Shown piece by piece: positions 14,738 through 22,671 of a stretch of DNA of 64,000 nucleotides. Source of the stretch: Desulfobulbus sp. (GTDB lineage Bacteria > Desulfobacterota > Desulfobulbia > Desulfobulbales > Desulfobulbaceae); assembly GCF_030824455.1 (NCBI RefSeq), contig NZ_JAVBXR010000010.1:62001-126000 (forward strand), given 5' to 3'. Position 1 is the stretch's first letter, and each line of letters starts with the position of its first letter. Below the pieces are notes generated by a model. It was not told the DNA's origin. It made no database searches and saw nothing but the letters and a program-made list of their open reading frames with translations. The position numbers and the translations under genes are program-made.

Positions 14738-15960
14738 CCTCGCCCACGCAACAGACTCTTGAAGTTCCGGTGGCCGACGGCGAAGGCGAACGCTATTCGC
14801 TGCGCATGGGGCCACAACATCCGGCCACCCACGGCGTGCTGCGGGTCGATCTTGAACTGGACGGCGAAACCATCATCGAGTGCAAACCCCAGGTGGGCTA
14901 CCTCCATCGCGGCTTTGAAAAGCTGGCGGAAAACCGCACCTACGCCCAAGCCCTGATCCTCACCGACCGGTTGGACTACATCGCGGCCATGGCCAACAAC
15001 GTCGGCTACTGTTTGGCGGTGGAAAAGCTGCTGGGGATTTCCGTGCCGCTGCGGGCCAAGTACATCCGTACCTTGGTGTGCGAAATGTCGCGCCTCTGCT
15101 CGCATCTGTTGTGGCTGGCCACCCATGCCCTGGACATCGGGGCGATGACCGTCTTTTTGTACTGTTTCCGCGAACGCGAGATTCTGCTCGATCTGTTCGA
15201 GGAGTTGTGCGGGGCGCGGCTGACCTTCTCCTATCCCCGGATCGGCGGGGTGCGTCAGGACGTCACCTCCCATTTTATCAATGAATTGCAGCGGTTCCTC
15301 GACATCTTCCCGTCCAAAATCGAAGAATACGAAACCCTGATCGACACCAACCGCATCTGGCTTAAACGCACCGTCGGCGTCGGCAAACTCAGCGGCGAAG
15401 AAGCCCTGGCCCTTGGCCTCACCGGCGCCTGCCTGCGCGGTTCCGGGGTTGACTACGACCTGCGCAAACATCAGCCCTACGACGCCTACGATCAGGTGGA
15501 GTTCGAGGTGCCGCTGGGCAGCGACGGCGACATCTACGCCCGCTACCGTTGCCGCATGGAAGAGATGCACCAGTCGGCGCGCATCATCCAGCAGTGCATC
15601 GACCAATTGCCGCCCGGCCCGATCATCGGCCCGGACGCCCCGGATCTGGTCATGCCCAACAAAATTCCCGCCCGGATCGAGGCCGACAGCAGCGCCTACG
15701 GCACGGGCCTGATTCGTCTGATTCGCGACCGCACCCCCTATCTTACCGGCGACGTCTATCTGGCCACCGAGGTTCCCAAAGGCGAGCTGGGCTTTTATTT
15801 CATTTCCGACGGCAACAACCGACCCTACCGGATGCACATCCGCTCCCCATCGTTCATTCACATCGGGGCCTTGGCCGCCATTGCCAAGGGCGAGTTGATC
15901 GCCGATCTGATCGCCAACATCGGCAGCCTGGACGTGGTTCTGGGCGAATCCGACCGGTGA
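14734..15960 (+). CDS. nuoD: NADH-quinone oxidoreductase subunit D
   Basis: Peripheral-arm subunit of 408 residues that forms the quinone pocket with NuoB; evolutionarily a [NiFe]-hydrogenase large subunit without the metal site. Markers are MGPQHPATHGVLR near residue 23, the GYLHRGFEK segment with the quinone-ligating His, TRIGGVRQD-like IGGVRQDV near 170, and the C-terminal RSPSFIHIGAL and DVVLGESDR end. It overlaps nuoC by four bases. Normally nuoE or nuoH follows; here an AT-rich unrelated gene intervenes. Confidence 0.97.
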   Translation: MTSPTQQTLEVPVADGEGERYSLRMGPQHPATHGVLRVDLELDGETIIECKPQVGYLHRGFEKLAENRTYAQALILTDRLDYIAAMANNVGYCLAVEKLLGISVPLRAKYIRTLVCEMSRLCSHLLWLATHALDIGAMTVFLYCFREREILLDLFEELCGARLTFSYPRIGGVRQDVTSHFINELQRFLDIFPSKIEEYETLIDTNRIWLKRTVGVGKLSGEEALALGLTGACLRGSGVDYDLRKHQPYDAYDQVEFEVPLGSDGDIYARYRCRMEEMHQSARIIQQCIDQLPPGPIIGPDAPDLVMPNKIPARIEADSSAYGTGLIRLIRDRTPYLTGDVYLATEVPKGELGFYFISDGNNRPYRMHIRSPSFIHIGALAAIAKGELIADLIANIGSLDVVLGESDR

Positions 15961-15977
15961 AGGTTGTAAATTTTTTG

Positions 15978-16538
15978 ATGAGTGAAGCAACAATGAGTGA
16001 AACAGCTCTCATGATCAGTAGTTTTGCTTTATCATTCACTATTTTCAGCTTTTGGTGGATGAATTGGAGAAAAGGTTCTCTACTCGTGAGCAGTGTTCGA
16101 ACCTATGCTGCTGGGAAATTGGGGAATAAACTATTTGTCCGACTGCCTTTAATATTTTTTAATCCAGGTGCATTGCCAGTTCTGGTAGAAAATCTTCGTC
16201 TTACTTTTCTTAATATCGATAATACACGTTCTTTCTTGTTTTTTAATGCAACTGTAGAAAAATTAAAACCTGATGAAAAAATAAAAAATGACCTTGCTAC
16301 TCCATTTGCTGTTCATAAAGGGCAAGCACTGTTGCAAATCTGTGAATTTGTGCAGATGCCTTCGAGCTTTAAGTTTGAGTTGAAAAATTATGACTTCATT
16401 CTTGAAGCTCAGGTAGGAGGAGAAACCGATTGGAAAGAAATCAAGACGTTTCAACTCAAAATTCGGCCGTCACAGGTTCATGATTTGAATACCGCTTTTA
16501 TAATTCATGACAACGATCCTCAATTAAATCAACAATAA
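15978..16538 (+). CDS. Unrecognised single-pass membrane protein inserted in the nuo operon (AT-rich)
   Basis: I do not recognise this 186-residue protein. A hydrophobic helix at about residues 8-28 (ending FSFWWMNW) is followed by RKGS, so the positive-inside rule places the C-terminal domain in the cytoplasm. That domain, of about 155 residues, is beta-rich with alternating hydrophobic residues and few charged helices, perhaps an Ig-like or sandwich fold. Starts are possible at the ATG at 15978, the ATG at 15993, or a GTG at 15957 overlapping the nuoD stop codon; none has a good ribosome site. Base composition is unlike its neighbours: 16141-16320 holds only 55 G+C in 180 bases, against about 55% in nuoD. 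The codon use is A/T-ending. It splits nuoD from nuoH and is followed by terminator-like hairpins, which suggests a recent insertion. Confidence 0.75.
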   Translation: MSEATMSETALMISSFALSFTIFSFWWMNWRKGSLLVSSVRTYAAGKLGNKLFVRLPLIFFNPGALPVLVENLRLTFLNIDNTRSFLFFNATVEKLKPDEKIKNDLATPFAVHKGQALLQICEFVQMPSSFKFELKNYDFILEAQVGGETDWKEIKTFQLKIRPSQVHDLNTAFIIHDNDPQLNQQ

Positions 16539-16557
16539 CCAACTGACTCATTGTATT

Positions 16558-16608
16558 ATTACGAAGTAATGATTCAATAAAGTGTGCAACCATTCAAAAT
16601 GGTTTTTT
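16558..16608 (+). terminator. Two hairpins, the second terminator-like, between the AT-rich gene and nuoH
   Basis: ATTAC-GAA-GTAAT (16558-16570) is a short hairpin. AACCATT-CAA-AATGGTT (16588-16604) is a 7-bp hairpin followed by TTTT and lies 17 bases before nuoH. The second has the form of a weak intrinsic terminator inside an otherwise continuous nuo gene run, so it may reduce or regulate expression of nuoH-N. Confidence 0.5.
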
Positions 16609-16624
16609 AAGCAGAAGGAACCCT

Positions 16625-17593
16625 ATGAATATCCTGCTCCTGCTCGTGTGGATCATCATCCTCTTTGCCGTGGTCATGCTCCATGTGGCCTATGCAACCT
16701 ATTTTGAGCGCAAAATCATCGGCCACATGCAGGTGCGCCTTGGGCCGATGCGGGTGGGCTGGCACGGATTGCTCCAGCCCATCGCCGACGGGGTCAAATC
16801 CTTTTTCAAGGAAGACATTATCCCGGCCAACGCCGACCGGCCGACCTTCCTGGCCGCGCCGATCATCTGCCTGGTTGCGATGATGACCTCGCTGGCGGTG
16901 CTGCCCTTTGCCAAGGGCTGGGTACTGGCCGACATCAACATCGGCCTGCTGTTCATCTTTGCCATGAGTTCGCTGTCCAGCTACGGGGTGGTGCTGGCCG
17001 GCTGGGCCTCAAACTCGAAATTCAGCTTTCTCGGCGGCCTGCGCTCCATGGCCCAGGTGATCAGCTACGAAATTGCCATGGGGCTGAGCCTGGTGGGGGT
17101 GATGCTGCTCTCCGGTTCGCTCAACCTCAGCGAAATCGTCGAGGCCCAGGGCAACTCCATCCTGGGGATGTATCTCATTCCCCAGTGCATTGGTTTTTTT
17201 GTCTTTTTTATCAGCATGCTGGCCGAGACCAACCGGGTGCCCTTTGATCTGCCCGAGGCGGAAACCGAGCTGGTTTCCGGCTACTGCACCGAATACAGCG
17301 GCATGCGCTACGCCATCTTTTTCATGGCCGAGTACATCGGCATGATGGTCATGGCCTCCATCGGCACGGTCTGTTTTCTTGGCGGCTGGAACGGGCCTTT
17401 TGCGGTTCCCTTTTTTCCGCCGCTGTGGTTCGTGCTCAAGATCTACCTGTTTATGTTCATTTTTATCTGGATCCGGGCCACCCTGCCGCGCTACCGCTAC
17501 GATCAGCTGATGGATCTGGGCTGGAAGCTGCTCATTCCGCTGGCGCTGGCCAACATCGTCCTCACCGCCTGCCTCAAGGCGATGATCGGGTAA
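16625..17593 (+). CDS. nuoH: NADH-quinone oxidoreductase subunit H
   Basis: Membrane subunit of 322 residues with about eight helices, joining the peripheral arm to the proton-pumping arm and lining the quinone tunnel. Markers include TYFERKIIGHMQVRLGPMRVG near residue 26, the acidic loop AETNRVPFDLPEAETELVSGY near residue 205 (E/D-rich quinone and proton channel), and RATLPRYRYDQLM near the end. AAGGAA precedes the ATG. It is the first gene after the AT-rich insertion. Confidence 0.97.
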   Translation: MNILLLLVWIIILFAVVMLHVAYATYFERKIIGHMQVRLGPMRVGWHGLLQPIADGVKSFFKEDIIPANADRPTFLAAPIICLVAMMTSLAVLPFAKGWVLADINIGLLFIFAMSSLSSYGVVLAGWASNSKFSFLGGLRSMAQVISYEIAMGLSLVGVMLLSGSLNLSEIVEAQGNSILGMYLIPQCIGFFVFFISMLAETNRVPFDLPEAETELVSGYCTEYSGMRYAIFFMAEYIGMMVMASIGTVCFLGGWNGPFAVPFFPPLWFVLKIYLFMFIFIWIRATLPRYRYDQLMDLGWKLLIPLALANIVLTACLKAMIG

Positions 17594-17618
17594 GGGGAGG
17601 GGAGAGCTCTCAAAAAAT

Positions 17619-18257
17619 ATGCAGATTCAATACAAACCCAAACGGGGCTGGTTGGCGACCATCTTCCAGGCCGAGATCGTGCAGGGCATGACCCTGACTC
17701 TGAAGCGACTGTTTTCCAAGCCGATCACCCGCCAGTATCCCGATGAAAAACCCAAGATACGGCCCGGTTTTCGCGGCCAGCATGCCCTAGTGCGCGATCC
17801 CGAGACCGGCGATTGCAAGTGCATCGGTTGCATGCGCTGCGCCATGGCCTGCCCGTCGCGCTGCATCCGCATCCGTTCGCACAAGGACAAGGAACCGGGC
17901 AGCCGCCGGGTGATCGACTGCTACCGGATTGATTCCCTGCGCTGCGTCTACTGCGGCTACTGCGAGGAGGTCTGCCCGGTCAACGCCATCGTCCTCACCG
18001 AGGTCTATGAGTACGGCTCATACACCCGCCCCTCGCTCTATTTCACCAAAGAGCAATTGCTGGCCAATTGGGATCGGTTCGCAGCCGAATTAGACACGCC
18101 GGTCGAAGAATACGTCAATCCCTTCTGGCGGCCGCGCGGCCTGTCCGAACAGGATCTGCCCGCGCCCAAACGGTTGCCGGTGTCGCCCGAATGGAGCGGC
18201 GAGCAGCAGGTGGTGGGCAGAAAATGGCGGCAGCACCATACGCCGGAACAATCCTGA
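17619..18257 (+). CDS. nuoI: NADH-quinone oxidoreductase subunit I (2x 4Fe-4S)
   Basis: Peripheral-arm ferredoxin subunit of 212 residues. Two 4Fe-4S sites, CIGCMRCAMACPSRC and CVYCGYCEEVCPVN, lie near residues 68 and 108 and hold clusters N6a and N6b, which pass electrons to NuoB. In canonical complex I these receive electrons from NuoG. As nuoG is missing here, this subunit is the likely docking point for the upstream polyferredoxin or for a soluble ferredoxin/flavodoxin. The C-terminal tail of about 60 residues is Pro- and Arg-rich. Confidence 0.96.
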   Translation: MQIQYKPKRGWLATIFQAEIVQGMTLTLKRLFSKPITRQYPDEKPKIRPGFRGQHALVRDPETGDCKCIGCMRCAMACPSRCIRIRSHKDKEPGSRRVIDCYRIDSLRCVYCGYCEEVCPVNAIVLTEVYEYGSYTRPSLYFTKEQLLANWDRFAAELDTPVEEYVNPFWRPRGLSEQDLPAPKRLPVSPEWSGEQQVVGRKWRQHHTPEQS

Positions 18258-18268
18258 GGAGGGAGTGC

Positions 18269-18853
18269 ATGTTTATCCAGATCTTTTTTGGCTACTGCGC
18301 GCTGATGATTACGCTAAGCGGCATCCTGGCCATCAGCCTGCGCAACCCGGTGCACTGCGTGCTCATGGTGCTGGTGCTGTTTTTTCACATGGCCGGGCTC
18401 TATCTGACCCTCAACGCCGAGTTTCTGGCGGCGGTGCAGATCATCGTCTACGCCGGGGCCATCCTGGTGCTCTATCTTTTTGTCCTCTTTCTGGTCAGCC
18501 TGCGCGAGGAACTGCACCTGGACGCCTTTATCGCCAACCCCTGGATCGGGCGAGTCATTGCCGGCGGTCTGGCCGCAGCGCTGCTCTACGTGATTCCGGC
18601 CTTTACCCTGGGCGAAAAAGGGGTCTGGTCGGTGGAAGCGATCAAGCAAGTCACCCACACCAAGGCCCTGGGCCAGGAGATGTATTCCACCTATCTGTTG
18701 CCTTTTGAGATCGGCGGCCTGATCCTGCTGGTGGCCCTGATCGGCGGTTTGGCGCTGGCGCGACGCGACGAGGGCGCAACCGAAGCAAACGCAGCGGACG
18801 AGGCGACAACCCCGCTCCCAGCCCAGTCCGACCACAAGGAGGCGGCGCAATGA
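18269..18853 (+). CDS. nuoJ: NADH-quinone oxidoreductase subunit J
   Basis: Membrane subunit of 194 residues with five predicted helices. Family markers are the NPVHCVLMVLVLFFHMAGLYL helix, the LNAEFLAAVQIIVYAGAILVL-like third helix (about residues 48-70, with the pi-bulge seen in structures), and a helix ending in ALARRD. A charged, alanine-rich cytoplasmic tail of about 30 residues follows. The ATG at 18269 follows GAGGAGGGAG. The stop codon overlaps nuoK by four bases. Confidence 0.95.
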   Translation: MFIQIFFGYCALMITLSGILAISLRNPVHCVLMVLVLFFHMAGLYLTLNAEFLAAVQIIVYAGAILVLYLFVLFLVSLREELHLDAFIANPWIGRVIAGGLAAALLYVIPAFTLGEKGVWSVEAIKQVTHTKALGQEMYSTYLLPFEIGGLILLVALIGGLALARRDEGATEANAADEATTPLPAQSDHKEAAQ

Positions 18854-19152
18854 TTCCCCTTTCCTGGTACATGGCTCTGTCCGCCATCCTGTTCTGCATC
18901 GGCGTCTGCGGATTTCTCACCCGGCGCAATGTGATCATCATGTTTTTATCGCTTGAGCTGATGCTCAACGGCGTCAACCTCAATCTGGTGGCGCTCAGCC
19001 ATTTCCTGGAGAGTCTGCGCGGTCAGGCCTTCACCTTCTTCATCATCACCGTGGCTGCAGCCGAGGCCGCCATCGGACTCGGCATTGCCATTGCCCTGTA
19101 CCGAAGCCGGCGCAGCGTTCACGTCGACACCGTCAACCAACTCAAAGGATGA
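18850..19152 (+). CDS. nuoK: NADH-quinone oxidoreductase subunit K
   Basis: Membrane subunit of 100 residues with three helices, related to MrpC. The conserved buried glutamates needed for proton translocation are present in FLSLELMLNGVNL (helix 2) and in AAAEAAIGLGIA (helix 3). Overlaps nuoJ and nuoL by four bases each, so the three are translationally coupled. Confidence 0.97.
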   Translation: MIPLSWYMALSAILFCIGVCGFLTRRNVIIMFLSLELMLNGVNLNLVALSHFLESLRGQAFTFFIITVAAAEAAIGLGIAIALYRSRRSVHVDTVNQLKG

Positions 19153-21080
19153 ACACCATGCCGGCCTCCTTGCTTGCCATCCCGCTTCTGCCGCTGGCCT
19201 CCTTTGTCCTGACCCTGCTGCTGGGCAAACGCTGGGGAACCAGGGCGCACTGGCTGCCGATCATCACGGTTCTGCTCTCGTTTTGCTGCGCCTTGGCCGC
19301 CTTTTTCCGAGTGCGCTCCGGCGAGATCGTCAATCAGGATCTCTACACCTGGATCGCCTCGGGCAACCTGACTGTCTCGGTGGGTTTTCTGGTGGATCAG
19401 CTCACCTCGGTGATGCTGATCGTGGTCACCAGCGTCAGCTCCCTGGTGCACATCTATTCGGTGGGCTACATGAAGGGCGAAGACGGCTATTACCGCTTTT
19501 TCGCCTACCTGAGCCTGTTTACCTTTTCCATGCTCATGCTGGTGCTGGGCAACAACTTCCTGCAGCTCTTTTTCGGCTGGGAAGCGGTGGGGCTGTCGTC
19601 CTACCTGCTGATCGGCTTTTACTACCAAAAGCAATCCGCCTCGGATGCGGGGAAAAAGGCCTTTATCGTCAATAGGTTCGGCGATTTCGGCTTTATCCTT
19701 GGCCTGTTTTTGATCTTCACCCAGTTTGGCAGCCTCCATTATCATGAGGTGTTCAGCCGGGTGGACGGCATTGCCGGCCAGACTGTCTCCCTGTTCGGCG
19801 GTCAGGCAAGTCTGGCCACGGTGATTGCCCTGTTGCTGTTTTGCGGGGCGATCGGCAAGTCAGCGCAGATTCCGCTGCACGTCTGGCTGCCCGACGCCAT
19901 GGAAGGGCCGACCCCGGTCAGCGCCCTGATCCACGCCGCCACCATGGTCACTGCCGGCGTATTCCTGGTGGCCCGCTGCAACCCGATTTTTGAGCTCTCC
20001 CACTTTGCCCTCAACCTGATCACCGTGCTGGGCGCAATCACCGCCCTGTTTGCCGCCACCATCGCCCTGGTGCAGACCGACATCAAACGGGTGGTCGCCT
20101 ATTCCACGGTCAGTCAGTTGGCCTACATGTTCATCGGTTGCGGGGTCGGGGCCTATTCCGCCGGCATTTTCCATCTGTTCACCCATGCTTTTTTCAAGGC
20201 GCTGCTCTTTCTCGGCTGCGGCTCGGTGATCCTGGGCATGCACCACGAACAGGACGTCCGCTCCATGGGCGGCCTGAAAGACAAAATGCCAATCACCTAC
20301 TGGACCTTTCTCCTCGCCTCGCTCTCCATTTCCGGCGTTCCCGGACTGGCCGGATTTTTCAGCAAGGACGAGATCCTGCTCATGGCCTTTAACACCGAAC
20401 TCGGGGCCGGCAAGTTTGCCTGGGCCATCGGCGTGCTGGTGGCCTTCATGACCGCCTTCTACTCCTTCCGCCTCTTTTTCCTCATCTTTCACGGCGAATT
20501 TCGCGGCACGGACCATCAGCGCGACCATCTCCACGAATCCCCGGCGGTGGTCACCCTGCCGCTGATTCTGCTGGCCGTCGGAGCCGTGGGCGCAGGCTGG
20601 TTCGGCGTACCCAAGATCATCGGCGGCGACAATCACTGGGCCCATTTTCTTGAGCCGGTGCTCGGCCATCCCCATGTCCATGTTTCCGGGCTGACCGAGG
20701 GGCTGCTGATGCTCGGCTCCATCCTGGCTGGAGTCTGCGGCATTGGCTTGGCCTTTTACATGTACCGGCTCAAGCCGCATCTGCCCGCAATCGTGGCCGA
20801 GCGTCTGGCCTTTTGTCATCGCCTCCTGCTCAATAAATACTACATCGACGAGATCTACATCGGCGGCATCGTCAAACCGACCCTGGCGTTCAGTCGCGGG
20901 GTGCTGCTGCGGGTGGTGGATCTGGCCTGCATAGACGGCGTGGTCAACGGCGTTCCCAGGGCCATCGGCGTTTTCTCCGAAAAATTGCGTCTCATCCAGG
21001 ACGGGCAGGTCTCGCATTATCTTGCCTGGATGGGCGGCGGCGCCGTGGCGCTGGTTGTCGTCCTCTTGGTCAGCATCTAA
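19149..21080 (+). CDS. nuoL: NADH-quinone oxidoreductase subunit L (antiporter-like)
   Basis: Largest proton-pumping subunit of complex I, 643 residues, related to MrpA. The conserved GWEAVGLSSYLLIGFYY segment (with the key Glu) is near residue 140. The ALIHAATMVTAGVFLV lysine/histidine channel segment is near 256, and the FKALLFLGCGSVILGMHHEQD segment is near 344. The C-terminal part, from about 500, includes the long lateral amphipathic helix region. Length is normal. It overlaps nuoK by four bases; nuoM starts 30 bases later. Confidence 0.97.
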   Translation: MNTMPASLLAIPLLPLASFVLTLLLGKRWGTRAHWLPIITVLLSFCCALAAFFRVRSGEIVNQDLYTWIASGNLTVSVGFLVDQLTSVMLIVVTSVSSLVHIYSVGYMKGEDGYYRFFAYLSLFTFSMLMLVLGNNFLQLFFGWEAVGLSSYLLIGFYYQKQSASDAGKKAFIVNRFGDFGFILGLFLIFTQFGSLHYHEVFSRVDGIAGQTVSLFGGQASLATVIALLLFCGAIGKSAQIPLHVWLPDAMEGPTPVSALIHAATMVTAGVFLVARCNPIFELSHFALNLITVLGAITALFAATIALVQTDIKRVVAYSTVSQLAYMFIGCGVGAYSAGIFHLFTHAFFKALLFLGCGSVILGMHHEQDVRSMGGLKDKMPITYWTFLLASLSISGVPGLAGFFSKDEILLMAFNTELGAGKFAWAIGVLVAFMTAFYSFRLFFLIFHGEFRGTDHQRDHLHESPAVVTLPLILLAVGAVGAGWFGVPKIIGGDNHWAHFLEPVLGHPHVHVSGLTEGLLMLGSILAGVCGIGLAFYMYRLKPHLPAIVAERLAFCHRLLLNKYYIDEIYIGGIVKPTLAFSRGVLLRVVDLACIDGVVNGVPRAIGVFSEKLRLIQDGQVSHYLAWMGGGAVALVVVLLVSI

Positions 21081-21110
21081 CCCGAAACCTTACCTGCGGA
21101 AGCGTCTTCG

Positions 21111-22622
21111 ATGTCCATACCTCTTTTGAGCACCCTGATTTTTTTCCCGATTCTCGGCGGTCTTTCGCTCTTGATAGTGCCCAGGCAGCAGACCGCAACC
21201 ATCAAGATCATGGCCCTGATCGTCAGTTTGATCGAGTTCGCGCTCTGCGCGCCGATCTTCCTGCTGTTCGACAAGACCACCTTTGCGATGCAGTTTGTCG
21301 AAGTCCACCCTTGGATCAAGGCGCTGCACATCAACTATGCCCTGGGCATCGACGGCATCAGCGTGCTCTTCCTCCTGCTCACCGCGCTGATCATCGTGCT
21401 GTCCATCCTGGTGTCCTGGCAATCCATCACCACCAAAGTGCAGGAATTCTTCATCAGCCTGCTGCTGCTCGAAGGGGCGATGATGGGGGTGTTCTGCGCC
21501 ACCGACTTTTTCCTCTTCTACATCTTTTGGGAGGCCATGCTGATTCCGATGTTTCTGATCATCGGCGTCTGGGGCGGGCCGAACCGGATTTACGCCACGG
21601 TCAAGTTTTTCCTTTTCACCCTGGTCGGCAGTCTGCTGATGCTGGTGGGCGTCATCCTGCTCTATCAGAACGGCGGGCACACCTTTGACATCCTCAAACT
21701 GGCCGGGCAGCCCTATTCGCTCAAACTGCAGTTGATTCTGTTCTGGGCCTTCTTTGCCGCCTTTGCGGTCAAGGTGCCGATGTGGCCCGTGCACACCTGG
21801 TTGCCCGACGCCCACACCGAGGCCCCGGCCGCCGGTTCGGTCATCCTCGCCGGGGTGCTGATCAAGATGGGGGCTTACGGATTCCTCCGCTTTTCCCTGC
21901 CCATCCTGCCCGACGCCACCCGCGAGATGATGCTGCCGATGCTGGTGCTGTCGGTGATCGCCATTGTCTACGGGGCCATTATCTGCCTGGCCCAGACCGA
22001 TCTCAAGCGCTTGATCGCCTACAGTTCGGTCAGCCACATGGGGTTTGTCACCCTGGGGATGTTCGCCCTTAACCAGCATGGGTTGGAAGGGGCCATTTTG
22101 CAGATGATTAACCACGGCGTGGTCACCGGCGCTCTGTTCCTTGCTATCGGCATGGTTTATGAGCGGACCCACACCCGCGAGATTACAGCCTACGGCGGAC
22201 TGGCCACCACCATGCCGGTCTTTGCCGGCTTTTTTCTCCTTTTCACCCTAGCTGCGGTCGGTCTGCCGGGAACCAACGGTTTTATCGGCGAATTTCTGAT
22301 CCTTTTGGGCAGTTTTGAGCGCGCCCCCTGGACGGCGGTGGTTGCCGCTTCCGGCCTGATCCTGGGCGCTTGGTACATGCTGTGGCTCTACCAGCGGATC
22401 TTTTTCAACGAGGTCAACGAGGCCATGCACGGGTTGAAACCGCTTGATCTGCGCGAAATTCTCACCCTGCTGCCGATGGTGCTGCTGATCTTCTGGATCG
22501 GCCTCTACCCCAACGCCCTGCTCGGATTCCTCCACGTCTCGGTGGGCCATCTGCTTGATCAGGTCAACGGCCTGGGGCTGGCCGGTCAGGCGGCGCCGCT
22601 TACTCTTGCCCTGCATCCTTGA
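21111..22622 (+). CDS. nuoM: NADH-quinone oxidoreductase subunit M (antiporter-like)
   Basis: Proton-pumping subunit of 503 residues, related to MrpD. Markers: FWEAMLIPMFLIIGVWGG near residue 140 with the conserved Glu, the VPMWPVHTWLPDAHTEAPAAGS stretch near 224, LAQTDLKRLIAYSSVSHMG near 296, and GLPGTNGFIGEFLIL near 384. About 14 membrane helices are expected. nuoN follows after 49 bases. Confidence 0.97.
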   Translation: MSIPLLSTLIFFPILGGLSLLIVPRQQTATIKIMALIVSLIEFALCAPIFLLFDKTTFAMQFVEVHPWIKALHINYALGIDGISVLFLLLTALIIVLSILVSWQSITTKVQEFFISLLLLEGAMMGVFCATDFFLFYIFWEAMLIPMFLIIGVWGGPNRIYATVKFFLFTLVGSLLMLVGVILLYQNGGHTFDILKLAGQPYSLKLQLILFWAFFAAFAVKVPMWPVHTWLPDAHTEAPAAGSVILAGVLIKMGAYGFLRFSLPILPDATREMMLPMLVLSVIAIVYGAIICLAQTDLKRLIAYSSVSHMGFVTLGMFALNQHGLEGAILQMINHGVVTGALFLAIGMVYERTHTREITAYGGLATTMPVFAGFFLLFTLAAVGLPGTNGFIGEFLILLGSFERAPWTAVVAASGLILGAWYMLWLYQRIFFNEVNEAMHGLKPLDLREILTLLPMVLLIFWIGLYPNALLGFLHVSVGHLLDQVNGLGLAGQAAPLTLALHP

Positions 22623-22671
22623 GCATTGAACACCCCATGAACACTTTCGCCAACGTGCAAAAGGAGCGATC

